Below are positions 52,479-61,688 of a DNA stretch of 64,000 nucleotides, in pieces. The notes beneath the pieces are model-generated. The model was not told the origin of the DNA. It was given only the letters and a program-made list of their open reading frames with translations, and ran no database searches. The stretch covers positions 59,251 to 123,250 of the forward strand of contig CAVZRL010000006.1 of assembly GCA_963777775.1 (NCBI GenBank), written 5' to 3'. Within the stretch, counting starts at the first letter, position 1; each line of letters begins with the position of its first letter. The translations under genes were made by a program, and so were the position numbers. This DNA comes from WHSW01 sp963777775 (GTDB taxonomy: Bacteria; Actinomycetota; Thermoleophilia; Solirubrobacterales; 70-9).

Positions 52479-53227
52479 CCAGGGCTGAGCGCCTGGACGG
52501 GATCCTCGCGCACCTGGCGAGCGACGGCTCGGTATCCGTGCGCGAGCTGACCGAGGACCTGGGCGCCTCCTCGGCAACGATCCGGCGCGATCTGAAGCTG
52601 CTCGAGGAGCAGAAGCTGCTCTCGCGCTCGCACGGCGGAGCGGTCAGCAACGGGGTGCTCTACGAGCTCCCGGTCCGCTACCGGGGCGGCCAGCACAAGG
52701 ACGAGAAGCGCCGGATCGCCGATGCCGCCGCCGAGCGGACCGCCGACGCGCAGACGGTCGGGCTGACCGGTGGTACGACCACCACCGAGGTTGCTCGGCG
52801 CCTGCGCGACCGCAGCCTGACCGTTGTCACCAATGCGGTCAACATCGCTTCCGAGCTGGTGGTCAGCGAGACGATCCGCCTCGTGGTCACCGGCGGGATC
52901 GCACGACCGCAGTCGTATGAGCTGATCGGGCCACTCGCCGAGCGCACGCTCGAGGGTCTGAACGTCGATCTGATGTTCCTCGGCGTAGACGGCGTCAACG
53001 CGTCGGGTGTCGCCACCCACGACGAGATCGAGGCGCAGACGAACCGCAAGATGGTCGAGCGCGCCGCCCGCGTGGTCGTCGTCTGCGACTCCTCGAAGCT
53101 CGGTCGCTCGGCGCTCTCGAGCATCTGCGCGCTATCGGAGATCGATGAGCTGATCACCGACTCCGGCGCGTCCGCACAACAGCTTCAGGCCCCACGGGCA
53201 GCGGGCGTGGAGGTGGTCCAGGTCTGA
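52475..53227 (+). CDS. DeoR-family transcriptional repressor
   Basis: This 250-aa regulator has an N-terminal HTH (GSVSVRELTEDLGASSATIRRDLKLLE) and a DeoR C-terminal sugar-phosphate sensor: LTGGTTTTEVARRL, TGGIARPQSYELIGP, FLGVDGV and VVCDSSKLGR. It is second in the sugar operon and probably represses it until a phosphorylated sugar accumulates. Confidence 0.9.
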   Translation: MTRAERLDGILAHLASDGSVSVRELTEDLGASSATIRRDLKLLEEQKLLSRSHGGAVSNGVLYELPVRYRGGQHKDEKRRIADAAAERTADAQTVGLTGGTTTTEVARRLRDRSLTVVTNAVNIASELVVSETIRLVVTGGIARPQSYELIGPLAERTLEGLNVDLMFLGVDGVNASGVATHDEIEAQTNRKMVERAARVVVVCDSSKLGRSALSSICALSEIDELITDSGASAQQLQAPRAAGVEVVQV

Positions 53228-54210
53228 TGGCCGCTCGCGCCCGCGCCGGCTTCGTTGCCGTCTCCACCAATCCCGCGATCGACCGCGTCGCCCGGATCGA
53301 GGGGCCTGCCGGCGGCGTCGTGGCTGCGTCGGAGTTGCTCGAGACGCCCGGGGGCAAGGCCATCCACGCGGCCTGCGTCGCGGCCGAGCTCGGAGCCGAG
53401 GCGAGGGTGATCGTTCCAGCCGGGGGCAGGAGCGGTGATCGGTTGCTCGAGTTGCTGGCGTCCGAGCCGGTCGAAGTTGATCACGTCACGGTCGCGGACC
53501 CGACCCGGGGGACCTACACGCTGGTAGGAGCGACCGGCGGCGACCTGGTCGAGGTCCACGAGCCCGGGGGAGCGCTGAGCGAGGCCGAGTGCGAGCGTTT
53601 GCTCTCCACCCTGGCCGCGCTACCGACCGCGCCCGGCGTGGTCGGGATCTGCGGCAGCCTCCCGCCGGGAGCGCCAACCGACCTGCACGCCCGCTTGGTC
53701 GCCGCGGCTCGCGAGCTGGGCGCGTTCACGATCCTCGACTCCTCGACCCCGGCGGCGCTCGCCGCCGGCGTCTCCGCGGGCCCGGACCTGGTCGCCCCCA
53801 ACCTCGCCGAGGCGTGTGAGCTGCTCGGGGTCGAGCTCGAGGCCGAGCTTGGGGACGCGAAGCTCGCGCCGATCGTGGAGGCGATCAGGGAGCGTGGAGC
53901 CGCCGCGGCCTGGCTCAGCCTCGGCTCGCAGGGCAGCGTCCTGGCCAGCGCCGCGGGCAGCCTCCGGCTCAAGGCACCGGCGCCGGGGCGGATCGTGAAC
54001 ACGGTCGGCTGCGGCGATGCCCTCGTCGGCGGGCTGGCCGCGGGCCTGATCATGGGCCGGGACCTGAGCTCGGCGGCCGCCCTCGGCGCCGCCGCGGCGA
54101 CCGAGAAGATCGCCCACCTGCATCCGGGCCGGGTCGAGCGCGCCGCCGTCGAGGCGCTGGTTCCCGCGATCGAGGCGACCCCGTTGCGGTCCCAGGTGGC
54201 GCTGCGATGA
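53227..54210 (+). CDS. PfkB-family 1-phosphofructokinase / tagatose-6-phosphate kinase-like
   Basis: This 327-aa LacC/FruK-type kinase has TNPAIDRVARIEG, GGKAIHAACVAAELG, GSLPPGAP and NTVGCGDALVGGLAAG with the catalytic Asp. In context it would make tagatose-1,6-bisphosphate. It overlaps the DeoR stop by one base. Confidence 0.85.
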   Translation: MAARARAGFVAVSTNPAIDRVARIEGPAGGVVAASELLETPGGKAIHAACVAAELGAEARVIVPAGGRSGDRLLELLASEPVEVDHVTVADPTRGTYTLVGATGGDLVEVHEPGGALSEAECERLLSTLAALPTAPGVVGICGSLPPGAPTDLHARLVAAARELGAFTILDSSTPAALAAGVSAGPDLVAPNLAEACELLGVELEAELGDAKLAPIVEAIRERGAAAAWLSLGSQGSVLASAAGSLRLKAPAPGRIVNTVGCGDALVGGLAAGLIMGRDLSSAAALGAAAATEKIAHLHPGRVERAAVEALVPAIEATPLRSQVALR

Positions 54211-55157
54211 GCGCCGAGCGCTTCGACCTTCTGGTCGCCGGGGAGCTCAACCCCGACGCGATCGTCGTCGCCGAGACGATTGAGCCCGAATACGGACAGG
54301 GCGAGCGTCTCGTCGACGACGGCGTCCTGACGATCGGCTCCTCGGGGGCGATCGTCGCCTGCGGGGCCGCCCGCCTCGGAATGCGAACCGCCTACGTTGG
54401 CGTCGTCGGCGACGACGACTCGGGCGGTTTCCTGCTGCGCGAGTTGCAGCGCCGAAACGTCGACGTCGAAGGCTGCCGGGTCGACCCCGAGCGGGCAACC
54501 GGGCTCAGCGTCGTGCTCAGCCAGGGGGACGACCGAGCGACGCTGACCTTCCCGGGAGCGATGGCCGGCCTCACTCCCGCCGACGTGACCGACGAGATGC
54601 TGAGTAGCGCAGAGCACCTGCACGTCTCCTCGCCACATCTGCAGGCCGGACTCCGAGCGGGCCTCGCCGAGCTCTTCGGCCGCGCCCGCGACCGGGGAGC
54701 GTCGACCTCGCTCGACCCCGGCTGGGATCCGAGCGGAGGCTGGGGCGCTGAGCTCGACGATGCGCTCGACACGGTCGACGTCTTGCTGCCGAACGCGACC
54801 GAGGCGTGCCGGCTCACGGACGCCGACGACCCCGAGGCGGCGCTCGGGTTGCTCGCGCGGCGGGTCGAGACCGTCGCCGTCAAGCTCGGTCGCGAGGGTG
54901 CGATCGCCCGCCGCGGAGCGGAGACCGCGGCGGCGCAGGCGCCGCCGGTCGCGTCGGTCGACGGAACCGGCGCCGGCGACAGCTTCGCGGCCGGGTTCCT
55001 GTACGGCCTCGGCAACCGGGAGCCGCTCGAGCGGGTGCTGAGGCTCGCGGTCGCGTGCGGCTCGCTCTCGACCCGCAGCCTGGGAGGCGTCGACGCGCAG
55101 CCGCTGCTCGCCGAGGCCCTCGACCTGGCCGCGTCGCTGCCGGTGGGGTCGAGATGA
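54207..55157 (+). CDS. PfkB-family carbohydrate kinase
   Basis: This 316-aa ribokinase-like protein has VAGELNPDAIV, GAARLGMRTAYVGVVGDDDSG and DGTGAGDSFAAGFLYGL with the catalytic Asp. A sugar or hexosamine kinase forming the 6-phosphate would complete the locus, since the importer is not a PTS. Coupled to both neighbours by 4-base overlaps. Confidence 0.87.
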   Translation: MSAERFDLLVAGELNPDAIVVAETIEPEYGQGERLVDDGVLTIGSSGAIVACGAARLGMRTAYVGVVGDDDSGGFLLRELQRRNVDVEGCRVDPERATGLSVVLSQGDDRATLTFPGAMAGLTPADVTDEMLSSAEHLHVSSPHLQAGLRAGLAELFGRARDRGASTSLDPGWDPSGGWGAELDDALDTVDVLLPNATEACRLTDADDPEAALGLLARRVETVAVKLGREGAIARRGAETAAAQAPPVASVDGTGAGDSFAAGFLYGLGNREPLERVLRLAVACGSLSTRSLGGVDAQPLLAEALDLAASLPVGSR

Positions 55158-56479
55158 GCGGCCCGAAGATCTGCTTCGTCGGCGCCGGCAGCGTCGAGTT
55201 CACCGGGATGCTGATCGCCGACATCCTCGGCTATCCCGAGCTGCGTGAGGCGACGATCTCGCTTCACGACATCGACTCCGAGCGCCTGGAGACCGCGGAG
55301 GGCGTGGCGCGGGCGGTCTCAGGCCAGCTCGGCGCGGCGCCGCCGATCGAGGCCCATCTGGAGCGTCGCGCCGCGCTCGACGGCGCCGACTACGTGATCA
55401 ACATGGTCCAGGTCGGCGGCCATGCGGCGACCCTGATCGACCACGAGATCCCGGCCCGCTACGGCCTCCGGCAGACGATCGGCGACACACTCGGGGTCGG
55501 CGGCGTGTTTCGGGCGCTGCGCACGATTCCGGTGATGGAGGGCATCGCTGCCGACATGGCCGAGGTTTGCGCCGATGCCTGGCTGCTCAACTACACCAAC
55601 CCGATGGTGATGCTCTGCTGGGCCACCTACATCGGCACTCCCCAGAAGCGGATCGTCGGCCTCTGTCACTCGGTCCAGAACACGACCCAACAGCTCGCCG
55701 AGTACGTCCGCGTCCCGTTCGAGGAGGTCACCTTCTTCGGCGCCGGGGTCAATCACCAGGCCTTCATCCTGCACTTCGAGCGCGACGGCGAGGATCTTTA
55801 TCCGCTGCTCGACCAGGCGATCGAGCGCGATCCCGAGTTGCTGCGGCGGGTCCGAGTCCAGATGTACCGGCGGCTCGGCTACTTCCCGACCGAGTCCAGC
55901 GAACACTCGGCGGAGTACCTGCCGTGGCTGATGCACGACGACGACGCGATCGAGCGCTACCGGCTGTGGGTCGGAGAGTACGTGGCGCGCAGCGAGGAGA
56001 ACCTGGCCGAGTACGAGCGCACCCGCGAGGCCGTGAAGGCGTCGGAGCCGCTCGAGCTCGAGCCGAGCAACGAGTACGCGCCGCAGATCATCCACTCGAT
56101 CGAGACCGGTGGCGCACGGGTGGTCTACGGCAACGTCCGCAATACCGGCCTGATCGACAACCTGCCCGGGGACGCCTGCGTCGAGGTGCCCTGCCTGGTT
56201 GACCGAAGCGGTCTGCACCCCGTCCATGTCGGCGAATTGCCGCCGCAGCTGGCGGCGCTCAACCGCACCTACCTCAATGTCGCCGAGCTCACGGTCCGGG
56301 CCGCGCTCGAAGGGCGCCCGGAGTACGTCAAGCAGGCGGTGATGCTCGATCCCAACGCGGCCGCGAGCCTCTCCCTCGACGCGATCTGGGAGATGTGTGA
56401 CGCGTTGACCGCGGCCCATGGGGACGCCTTGCCGGAGGCATTGCGCACCCAGGCCAAAGCTGAAGTGAGAACCAGATGA
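55154..56479 (+). CDS. GH4 family glycosidase (alpha-galactosidase-like)
   Basis: This 441-aa NAD- and Mn-dependent glycosidase has an N-terminal FVGAGSVEFTGML Rossmann motif, NYTNPM, Cys171 in LCHSVQNT and His201 in GVNHQAF as metal ligands. It matches the alpha-galactosidase/alpha-galacturonidase side of GH4 by size and motifs. It is intracellular (no signal peptide) and would cleave imported alpha-linked oligosaccharides by the GH4 oxidation-elimination mechanism. Confidence 0.88.
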   Translation: MSGPKICFVGAGSVEFTGMLIADILGYPELREATISLHDIDSERLETAEGVARAVSGQLGAAPPIEAHLERRAALDGADYVINMVQVGGHAATLIDHEIPARYGLRQTIGDTLGVGGVFRALRTIPVMEGIAADMAEVCADAWLLNYTNPMVMLCWATYIGTPQKRIVGLCHSVQNTTQQLAEYVRVPFEEVTFFGAGVNHQAFILHFERDGEDLYPLLDQAIERDPELLRRVRVQMYRRLGYFPTESSEHSAEYLPWLMHDDDAIERYRLWVGEYVARSEENLAEYERTREAVKASEPLELEPSNEYAPQIIHSIETGGARVVYGNVRNTGLIDNLPGDACVEVPCLVDRSGLHPVHVGELPPQLAALNRTYLNVAELTVRAALEGRPEYVKQAVMLDPNAAASLSLDAIWEMCDALTAAHGDALPEALRTQAKAEVRTR

Positions 56480-56531
56480 GCTCGTTGGTGAGCCATCGGA
56501 GGGCGAAACCAGACAACAGGAGGAGAGGATC

Positions 56532-57845
56532 GTGTCGAGACTGACGAGAATGCTGGCCTTGCTGGTGGCGGTGGCCATCGCGGGGCTTCTGGTCGCCTGC
56601 GGAGGCGACGACGACGAATCAAGTGACGACTCCAGCGCGAGCGGGGAGCCGGCCGAAATCACCTTCTGGCATGGCCAGACCCAGGGCCCGGCCGAGCTGC
56701 TCCAGGAGATGATCGACGACTTCAACAAGACCCATCCCGACGTCGTCGTCTCGAAGGACTCGGGCGGCGTCAACTCTGACCGCATGCTGCAGAAGGTCAC
56801 CGCCGGGCTGCAGGCCGACAACTATCCCGACATCGCCTACATCTACGGCTCCGATCTCGCAAACCTCGCCGGAGGGGAACAGCTCCTCGACCTGACCGAG
56901 GCGATCGACAACGGCGACATTGACTGGGACCGCTTCGCGGAGGCGGGCAAGACCGCGGTCACGGTCGACGACCGCCCGCGCGCCGTGCCGGCGTTCATCG
57001 ACAACCTCGCGGTCGTCTACAACAAGAAGATCTTCGACGACGCGGGCGTCGAGTACCCGACCGACGATTGGACCTGGGACGACTTCCTCGCCACCGCGAA
57101 GGAGCTCAACGACCCGGAGGCGGGCATCGCCGGGTTCGGCTGGCCCGGAACCGGCGACGAGGACACCACCTGGCGGATCTGGCCGCTGATCTGGCAGCAG
57201 GGTGGCGAGATCGTCAGCGAGGATGGGACCAGCGTCGGATTCGACGGCCCGAGCGGCGAGGCGGCGCTCGAGGTGGTCGCCCAGGCGGCCGCCGACGAAT
57301 CGGTCTACATCGACAGCACCGCCGGGAGTGAGCGCATGCAGCAGCTCTTTGCCAGCGGCAAGATGGCGATGAACGTGGCCGGCCCGTACACGCTGCCCGA
57401 GTACGTCGACGCCAAGGTCGACTACGGGGTCGTCTCGATGCCTTCGTTTGGCGACGAGCACACAACGATCGCCGGCCCCGACACCTGGGCGGTGTTCGAC
57501 AACGGCGAGGAGCGCTCGGCCGCCGCGATCGAGTTCCTCGATTGGTTCAGCGAGCCCGAGCAGCAGCTGCGCTGGATCACCGAGGCGGGCAGCCTGCCGC
57601 TGACCACCGACGTCGAGGAGGCGGAGGGCTTTGCCGAGTACGAGGCGAGCCTCCCGGACCTCGACAAGTTCATCCAGAACACCGAGCTGGCGCGGACCCG
57701 GGACACGATCCCCGAGTACCCGCAGATCTCCCAGGCGATCGGCAAGGCGGTCGCCTCGGTGCTCTACGGCGAGGCCGAGCCGAGCGAGGCGCTGAGCCAG
57801 GCGGTCGAGACCTCGAACGCGGAGCTGGGGGTGCCGGGCTCCTGA
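56532..57845 (+). CDS. Sugar ABC transporter substrate-binding lipoprotein
   Basis: This 437-aa extracellular solute-binding protein (family 1) has a lipobox at LLVAC with Cys23 and an acidic linker. TFWHGQTQGP, ADNYPDIAYIYGSDLANLA and FASGKMAMNVAGPYTLPEY are typical of maltose/galacto-oligosaccharide-type binders. GTG start with GGAGGAGAGG. It supplies oligosaccharides to the two permeases that follow. Confidence 0.9.
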   Translation: MSRLTRMLALLVAVAIAGLLVACGGDDDESSDDSSASGEPAEITFWHGQTQGPAELLQEMIDDFNKTHPDVVVSKDSGGVNSDRMLQKVTAGLQADNYPDIAYIYGSDLANLAGGEQLLDLTEAIDNGDIDWDRFAEAGKTAVTVDDRPRAVPAFIDNLAVVYNKKIFDDAGVEYPTDDWTWDDFLATAKELNDPEAGIAGFGWPGTGDEDTTWRIWPLIWQQGGEIVSEDGTSVGFDGPSGEAALEVVAQAAADESVYIDSTAGSERMQQLFASGKMAMNVAGPYTLPEYVDAKVDYGVVSMPSFGDEHTTIAGPDTWAVFDNGEERSAAAIEFLDWFSEPEQQLRWITEAGSLPLTTDVEEAEGFAEYEASLPDLDKFIQNTELARTRDTIPEYPQISQAIGKAVASVLYGEAEPSEALSQAVETSNAELGVPGS

Positions 57846-57857
57846 CGGGGCGCTGAG

Positions 57858-58769
57858 ATGAGCCCGGAACCGACCGCACCAGAGAGGACGTTCGCCCAAC
57901 GGGTCTTCGGGGAGCACCCAACGGCCTGGGCGTTCGTCCTCCCCGCGGTGGTGATCATCGTCGGGCTGGCGATCGTGCCGATCGGCTGGTCGCTGGTGCT
58001 CTCGTTCAACTCGGCCGACCTGATCGCCCCGGCGCAGTGGGTCGGGCTCTCCAACTACGACGCGCTGCTCGACGACCCCGGGCTCCGCGACGCCGTCAAG
58101 CACACGATCGTCTACACGGCCCTGTTCGTGCCGATCTCGATCGGCCTCGGTCTCTTCCTGGCCCTGGGGCTGAATCGCCACCTGCGGCTGATCGGGGTCT
58201 ACCGGACCGCGTTCCTGGCTCCGTTCATCGCCTCGGTCGCCGCCCAGGGGGTGCTGTTCTCGTTCATCTTCGACGAGCGCTTCGGGGTTGCCAACGCCGC
58301 CCTCGACGCGGTCGGCCTCCCGCGACAGGGCTTTCTCGGCGACCCCGATCAGGCACTGTTCGTGATCGTCTTGATCGGGATCTGGGGCGGGATCGGGTTT
58401 CCCCTGGTGATCTACCTGGCGGCGCTGCAGGACGTTCCCCGCGAGCTCGTCGACGCGGCGTCGGTCGACGGCGCCCGGCGCTGGGCGACGCTCCGCCACG
58501 TGATCCTGCCGCAGCTGCTGCCGGTGACGATCTTCCTCGTCGTCTGGCAGATCCTGCTCTCACTGCAGCTCTTCGACCTCGTCTACGCGACCACCCGGGG
58601 AGGTCCGCTCGATGCGACGGCGGTGGTCGTCTACTACATCTACAACCAGGCATTCGTGCTCTTCAACGCGGGCTACGCGGCCGCCGTCGCCTACAGCGTC
58701 GCGGTCTTCCTCCTGCTGCTGGTCGGGGCGCAGCTCATCTACAGCCGCTGGCGTGCGAGGCACGCGTGA
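57858..58769 (+). CDS. Sugar ABC transporter permease 1 (MalF type)
   Basis: This 303-aa protein has six membrane segments and the EAA-type loop VPRELVDAASVDGARRWATLRHVILPQLLP. It forms the oligosaccharide channel with the next gene, which it overlaps by GTGA. Confidence 0.9.
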   Translation: MSPEPTAPERTFAQRVFGEHPTAWAFVLPAVVIIVGLAIVPIGWSLVLSFNSADLIAPAQWVGLSNYDALLDDPGLRDAVKHTIVYTALFVPISIGLGLFLALGLNRHLRLIGVYRTAFLAPFIASVAAQGVLFSFIFDERFGVANAALDAVGLPRQGFLGDPDQALFVIVLIGIWGGIGFPLVIYLAALQDVPRELVDAASVDGARRWATLRHVILPQLLPVTIFLVVWQILLSLQLFDLVYATTRGGPLDATAVVVYYIYNQAFVLFNAGYAAAVAYSVAVFLLLLVGAQLIYSRWRARHA

Positions 58770-59626
58770 CCGCCTATCCGGACGCCGCCGCAGCCCCGCC
58801 GTCGAGCCGCTGGCGGCTGCCGTTCAGCCCCTGGCACCTGATCCTGTTCCCTGCCGCGGTGGTCTTCGCGCTCCCGCTGATCTGGATGGTCCTGAGCTCG
58901 TTGATGTCGAACGCCCAGATCAACCAGTTCCCGCCGACGATCATCCCGGACTCGCTTCACCCCGACGGTTGGGAGACCGTCTTCGGCGACTCCGAGTTCC
59001 CGCGCTGGTTCTTGAACTCGACCATCGTCGCGCTCGTGACCGTGGTCTCGAACCTCGTCTTCTGCTCGCTCGCCGGCTACGCCTTCGCCCGGATGAGGTT
59101 CCGCGGCTCGACCGTGCTTTTCCTGCTCATCCTCGTCACCCTGATCATCCCGTTCCAGCTGACGATGATCCCGACCTTCATCGTCATGGACGAGCTCGGA
59201 CTCGTCGATACGCTCGCGGCGCTGATCGTTCCGGCCCTGGTGCTCCCGCTGGGCGTCTTTTTGATGCGGCAGTTCTTCGTCAACCTGCCCCGCGAGGTCG
59301 AGGACGCGGCGCGGATCGACGGCTGCTCGAGGTTGGGCGTTCTGCTCTACGTCGCCCTGCCGCTGGCGAAGCCCGCCCTCGCCACCCTTGCGGCGCTCAC
59401 CTTCTTGCTGATGTGGAACGACCTGCTCTGGCCGCTGATCGCGATCACCTCCGATCAGAACGCGACCCTGCCGCTCGGCCTGACCACCTTCCAGGGCCAG
59501 CACACCCAGGACTTCTCCGCGGTGATGGCGGGCAACGTGATCACGGTGACTCCGGTGCTGATCGCGTTCCTGCTCGCGCAGCGGACGTTCATCCAGTCGC
59601 TCACCTCGAGCGCGGTGAAGGGATAG
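58766..59626 (+). CDS. Sugar ABC transporter permease 2 (MalG type)
   Basis: This 286-aa protein has six membrane segments, SLAGYAFARMRFRG, and the EAA loop LPREVEDAARIDGCSRLGVLLYVALPLAKP. It starts at GTG; longer upstream frames are shadow sequence. Confidence 0.9.
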   Translation: MTAYPDAAAAPPSSRWRLPFSPWHLILFPAAVVFALPLIWMVLSSLMSNAQINQFPPTIIPDSLHPDGWETVFGDSEFPRWFLNSTIVALVTVVSNLVFCSLAGYAFARMRFRGSTVLFLLILVTLIIPFQLTMIPTFIVMDELGLVDTLAALIVPALVLPLGVFLMRQFFVNLPREVEDAARIDGCSRLGVLLYVALPLAKPALATLAALTFLLMWNDLLWPLIAITSDQNATLPLGLTTFQGQHTQDFSAVMAGNVITVTPVLIAFLLAQRTFIQSLTSSAVKG

Positions 59627-59633
59627 GGAGCCG

Positions 59634-60821
59634 ATGCCTCCGATCCGGATCGAGCGGGTGACGAAGGTCTACGGGGACGACGTGGTCGCGGTCGACGACG
59701 TCTCGCTCGAGGTCGCCGACGGAGAGTTCATGGTGCTCGTCGGGCCGTCGGGGTGCGGCAAGTCGACCCTGTTGCGCGTGATCGCCGGGCTCGAGAAGGT
59801 GACCCTGGGCAGGGTCTGGATCGGCGACGACGACGTGACCACGCTCGACCCTCCCGACCGCGACCTGGCGATGGTCTTCCAGAGCTACGCGCTCTACCCG
59901 CACAAGACTGTCCGCGAGAATCTCGCCTTCGGACTGCGGCGGCGCAAGGTGCCGAAGGAAGAGATCGCCGAGCGGGTCGACCGGATGGCGGCAATGCTCG
60001 GCCTCGGCGAGCTGATGGGGCGCAAGCCCGCGGCGCTCTCGGGCGGTCAGCGCCAACGCGTAGCGATGGGACGCGCGCTGGTGCGCGAGCCGCGCGCTTT
60101 CCTCATGGACGAGCCGCTCTCCAACCTCGACGCGAAGCTGCGCACGAGCATGCGCGGCGAGCTCGCCCGCCTGCACGAGCGGCTGCCGACGACCACCGTC
60201 TACGTCACCCACGACCAGGTCGAGGCGATGACGCTCGGTGAGCGGGTCGCGGTCCTGCGCGACGGGGTGATCCAGCAGTGCGACGTTCCGCAGCGACTGT
60301 TCGATCAGCCCGCGAACCTGTTCGTGGGGGCCTTCATCGGCTCGCCGGCGATGAACCTGGTCGAGGCGCGGCTGGACGGCGACGTGGTCAGCTTCGGGAG
60401 CACCGAGCTGCCGCTCGCCGGCGCCCGCGCCGCAGGCGGGCGCGCCGTCATCCTCGGCCTGCGGCCGACCGCGCTTGCGGTTGCGGGACCTGGGTGCGAT
60501 CCGAGCTGGCCGCGCCTCCGCGTCGACCTCGACGTGGTGGAGGAGCTCGGCGCGGAGTGCAACCTGCTGTTCAGCGTCGACGCTCCGCGGGTCGCCACGG
60601 ACGACGTCAAGGCAGCGATCGGCGGCGAGAGCGGCGCCGACGAGGGCAGGTTGCTGGCTGACGATCGGCGGGCCCGGTTTGTCGCCCGCATCCACGACCG
60701 GCCTCCCGCTGGACCGGGTACGTCGGTGGACCTCGCGATCGACCCCTCGCAGCTCCACCTCTTCGATCGCGAGAGTGGTCGCGCGCTCGCGCTCGAACAG
60801 CGGGCGGCGCAGGCGGCATGA
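59634..60821 (+). CDS. Sugar ABC transporter ATPase (MsmK/UgpC type)
   Basis: This 395-aa ATPase has Walker A GPSGCGKSTLLR, the signature LSGGQRQRVAMGRAL, Walker B AFLMDEPLSNLD and the His switch VYVTHDQVEAMT. The C-terminal OB/TOBE domain holds GLRPTALAV. Having the ATPase inside the operon is notable, as many actinobacterial sugar importers share a distant MsiK. It overlaps the GH114 start by ATGA. Confidence 0.9.
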   Translation: MPPIRIERVTKVYGDDVVAVDDVSLEVADGEFMVLVGPSGCGKSTLLRVIAGLEKVTLGRVWIGDDDVTTLDPPDRDLAMVFQSYALYPHKTVRENLAFGLRRRKVPKEEIAERVDRMAAMLGLGELMGRKPAALSGGQRQRVAMGRALVREPRAFLMDEPLSNLDAKLRTSMRGELARLHERLPTTTVYVTHDQVEAMTLGERVAVLRDGVIQQCDVPQRLFDQPANLFVGAFIGSPAMNLVEARLDGDVVSFGSTELPLAGARAAGGRAVILGLRPTALAVAGPGCDPSWPRLRVDLDVVEELGAECNLLFSVDAPRVATDDVKAAIGGESGADEGRLLADDRRARFVARIHDRPPAGPGTSVDLAIDPSQLHLFDRESGRALALEQRAAQAA

Positions 60822-61678
60822 GGGCAAGGCGCTCGCTGCTCGCGGCAGGGGCCACCGCGGCCTCCGGCCTGCTGCTGATCGGTCTGCTCGGCGGACAGGG
60901 GCGGCGCGCCGAGGCCGGGATCGCTGTGGCGCCGCCGCCGGCGAATGCGGGCTTCGACTATCAGATCGGCGGCGACTACCCGCTTCCCGAAGGCGTCTCG
61001 GTCGTCTCCCGCGACTGGTTCAGCGGCGATCCGGCGGACGAGCCTGCCTACTCGATCTGCTACGTCAACGCCTTCCAGACCCAGGCCGACGAGCGCGGCG
61101 TCGACCGCCCCGACGAGCGCTCCAACTGGCCGCGGCAGCTCGTCCTCGACGAGCTCGGCGACGATCCAAACTGGGGCGGCGAGTACCTCGTCGACGTCAG
61201 CAGCGCCAGGAAGCGCCGGCGGGCGGCGCGCTGGGTCGAGCAGATGATCGACGGCTGCGACCGCAAGGGCTTCGCGGCGGTCGAGTACGACAACCTCGAC
61301 TCCTGGACGCGCTTCGACGGCACCCCGCTCGCGGACGAGGTCCCGTTCGAAAAGCGCCAGGCGCTCGCCTACGCGCGGCGACTCGCGCGGCGGGCGCACG
61401 CGTTGGGCCTGGCGGTCGGCCAGAAGAACACGGCCGACGTCACCCCGGGGCAGTCGCGAGAGGTGGGGTTCGACTTCGCGATCGCCGAGGAGTGCGCGCG
61501 TTACGACGAGTGCGACCGCTATCGCCGCATCTACGGCAACGGCGTGATCGAGATCGAGTACCGGCGCAAGGACTTCCGCAAGGCGTGCGACACCGACGGC
61601 GACCAGATCTCGGTCGTCCTGCGAGATCGCCAGGTGAGCACCCCGGGCTCGCGGCGATACCGCTACGACGCCTGCTAG
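60818..61678 (+). CDS. Secreted GH114 endo-alpha-1,4-polygalactosaminidase-like protein
   Basis: This 286-aa secreted protein has an N-terminal RARRSLLAAGATAASGLLLIG (a Tat-like twin Arg, then a hydrophobic core; AEA site). The GH114 barrel follows: GGDYPLPEGVSVVSRDW, CYVNAFQTQ, GEYLVDVSS, GFAAVEYDNLDSW and GLAVGQKNTADV with FAIAEECARY. The Asp and Glu in the last two are candidate catalytic residues. The family hydrolyses alpha-1,4-galactosamine polymers. It is the outer end of the locus. Confidence 0.87.
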   Translation: MRARRSLLAAGATAASGLLLIGLLGGQGRRAEAGIAVAPPPANAGFDYQIGGDYPLPEGVSVVSRDWFSGDPADEPAYSICYVNAFQTQADERGVDRPDERSNWPRQLVLDELGDDPNWGGEYLVDVSSARKRRRAARWVEQMIDGCDRKGFAAVEYDNLDSWTRFDGTPLADEVPFEKRQALAYARRLARRAHALGLAVGQKNTADVTPGQSREVGFDFAIAEECARYDECDRYRRIYGNGVIEIEYRRKDFRKACDTDGDQISVVLRDRQVSTPGSRRYRYDAC

Positions 61679-61688
61679 CGGTGCCCGA

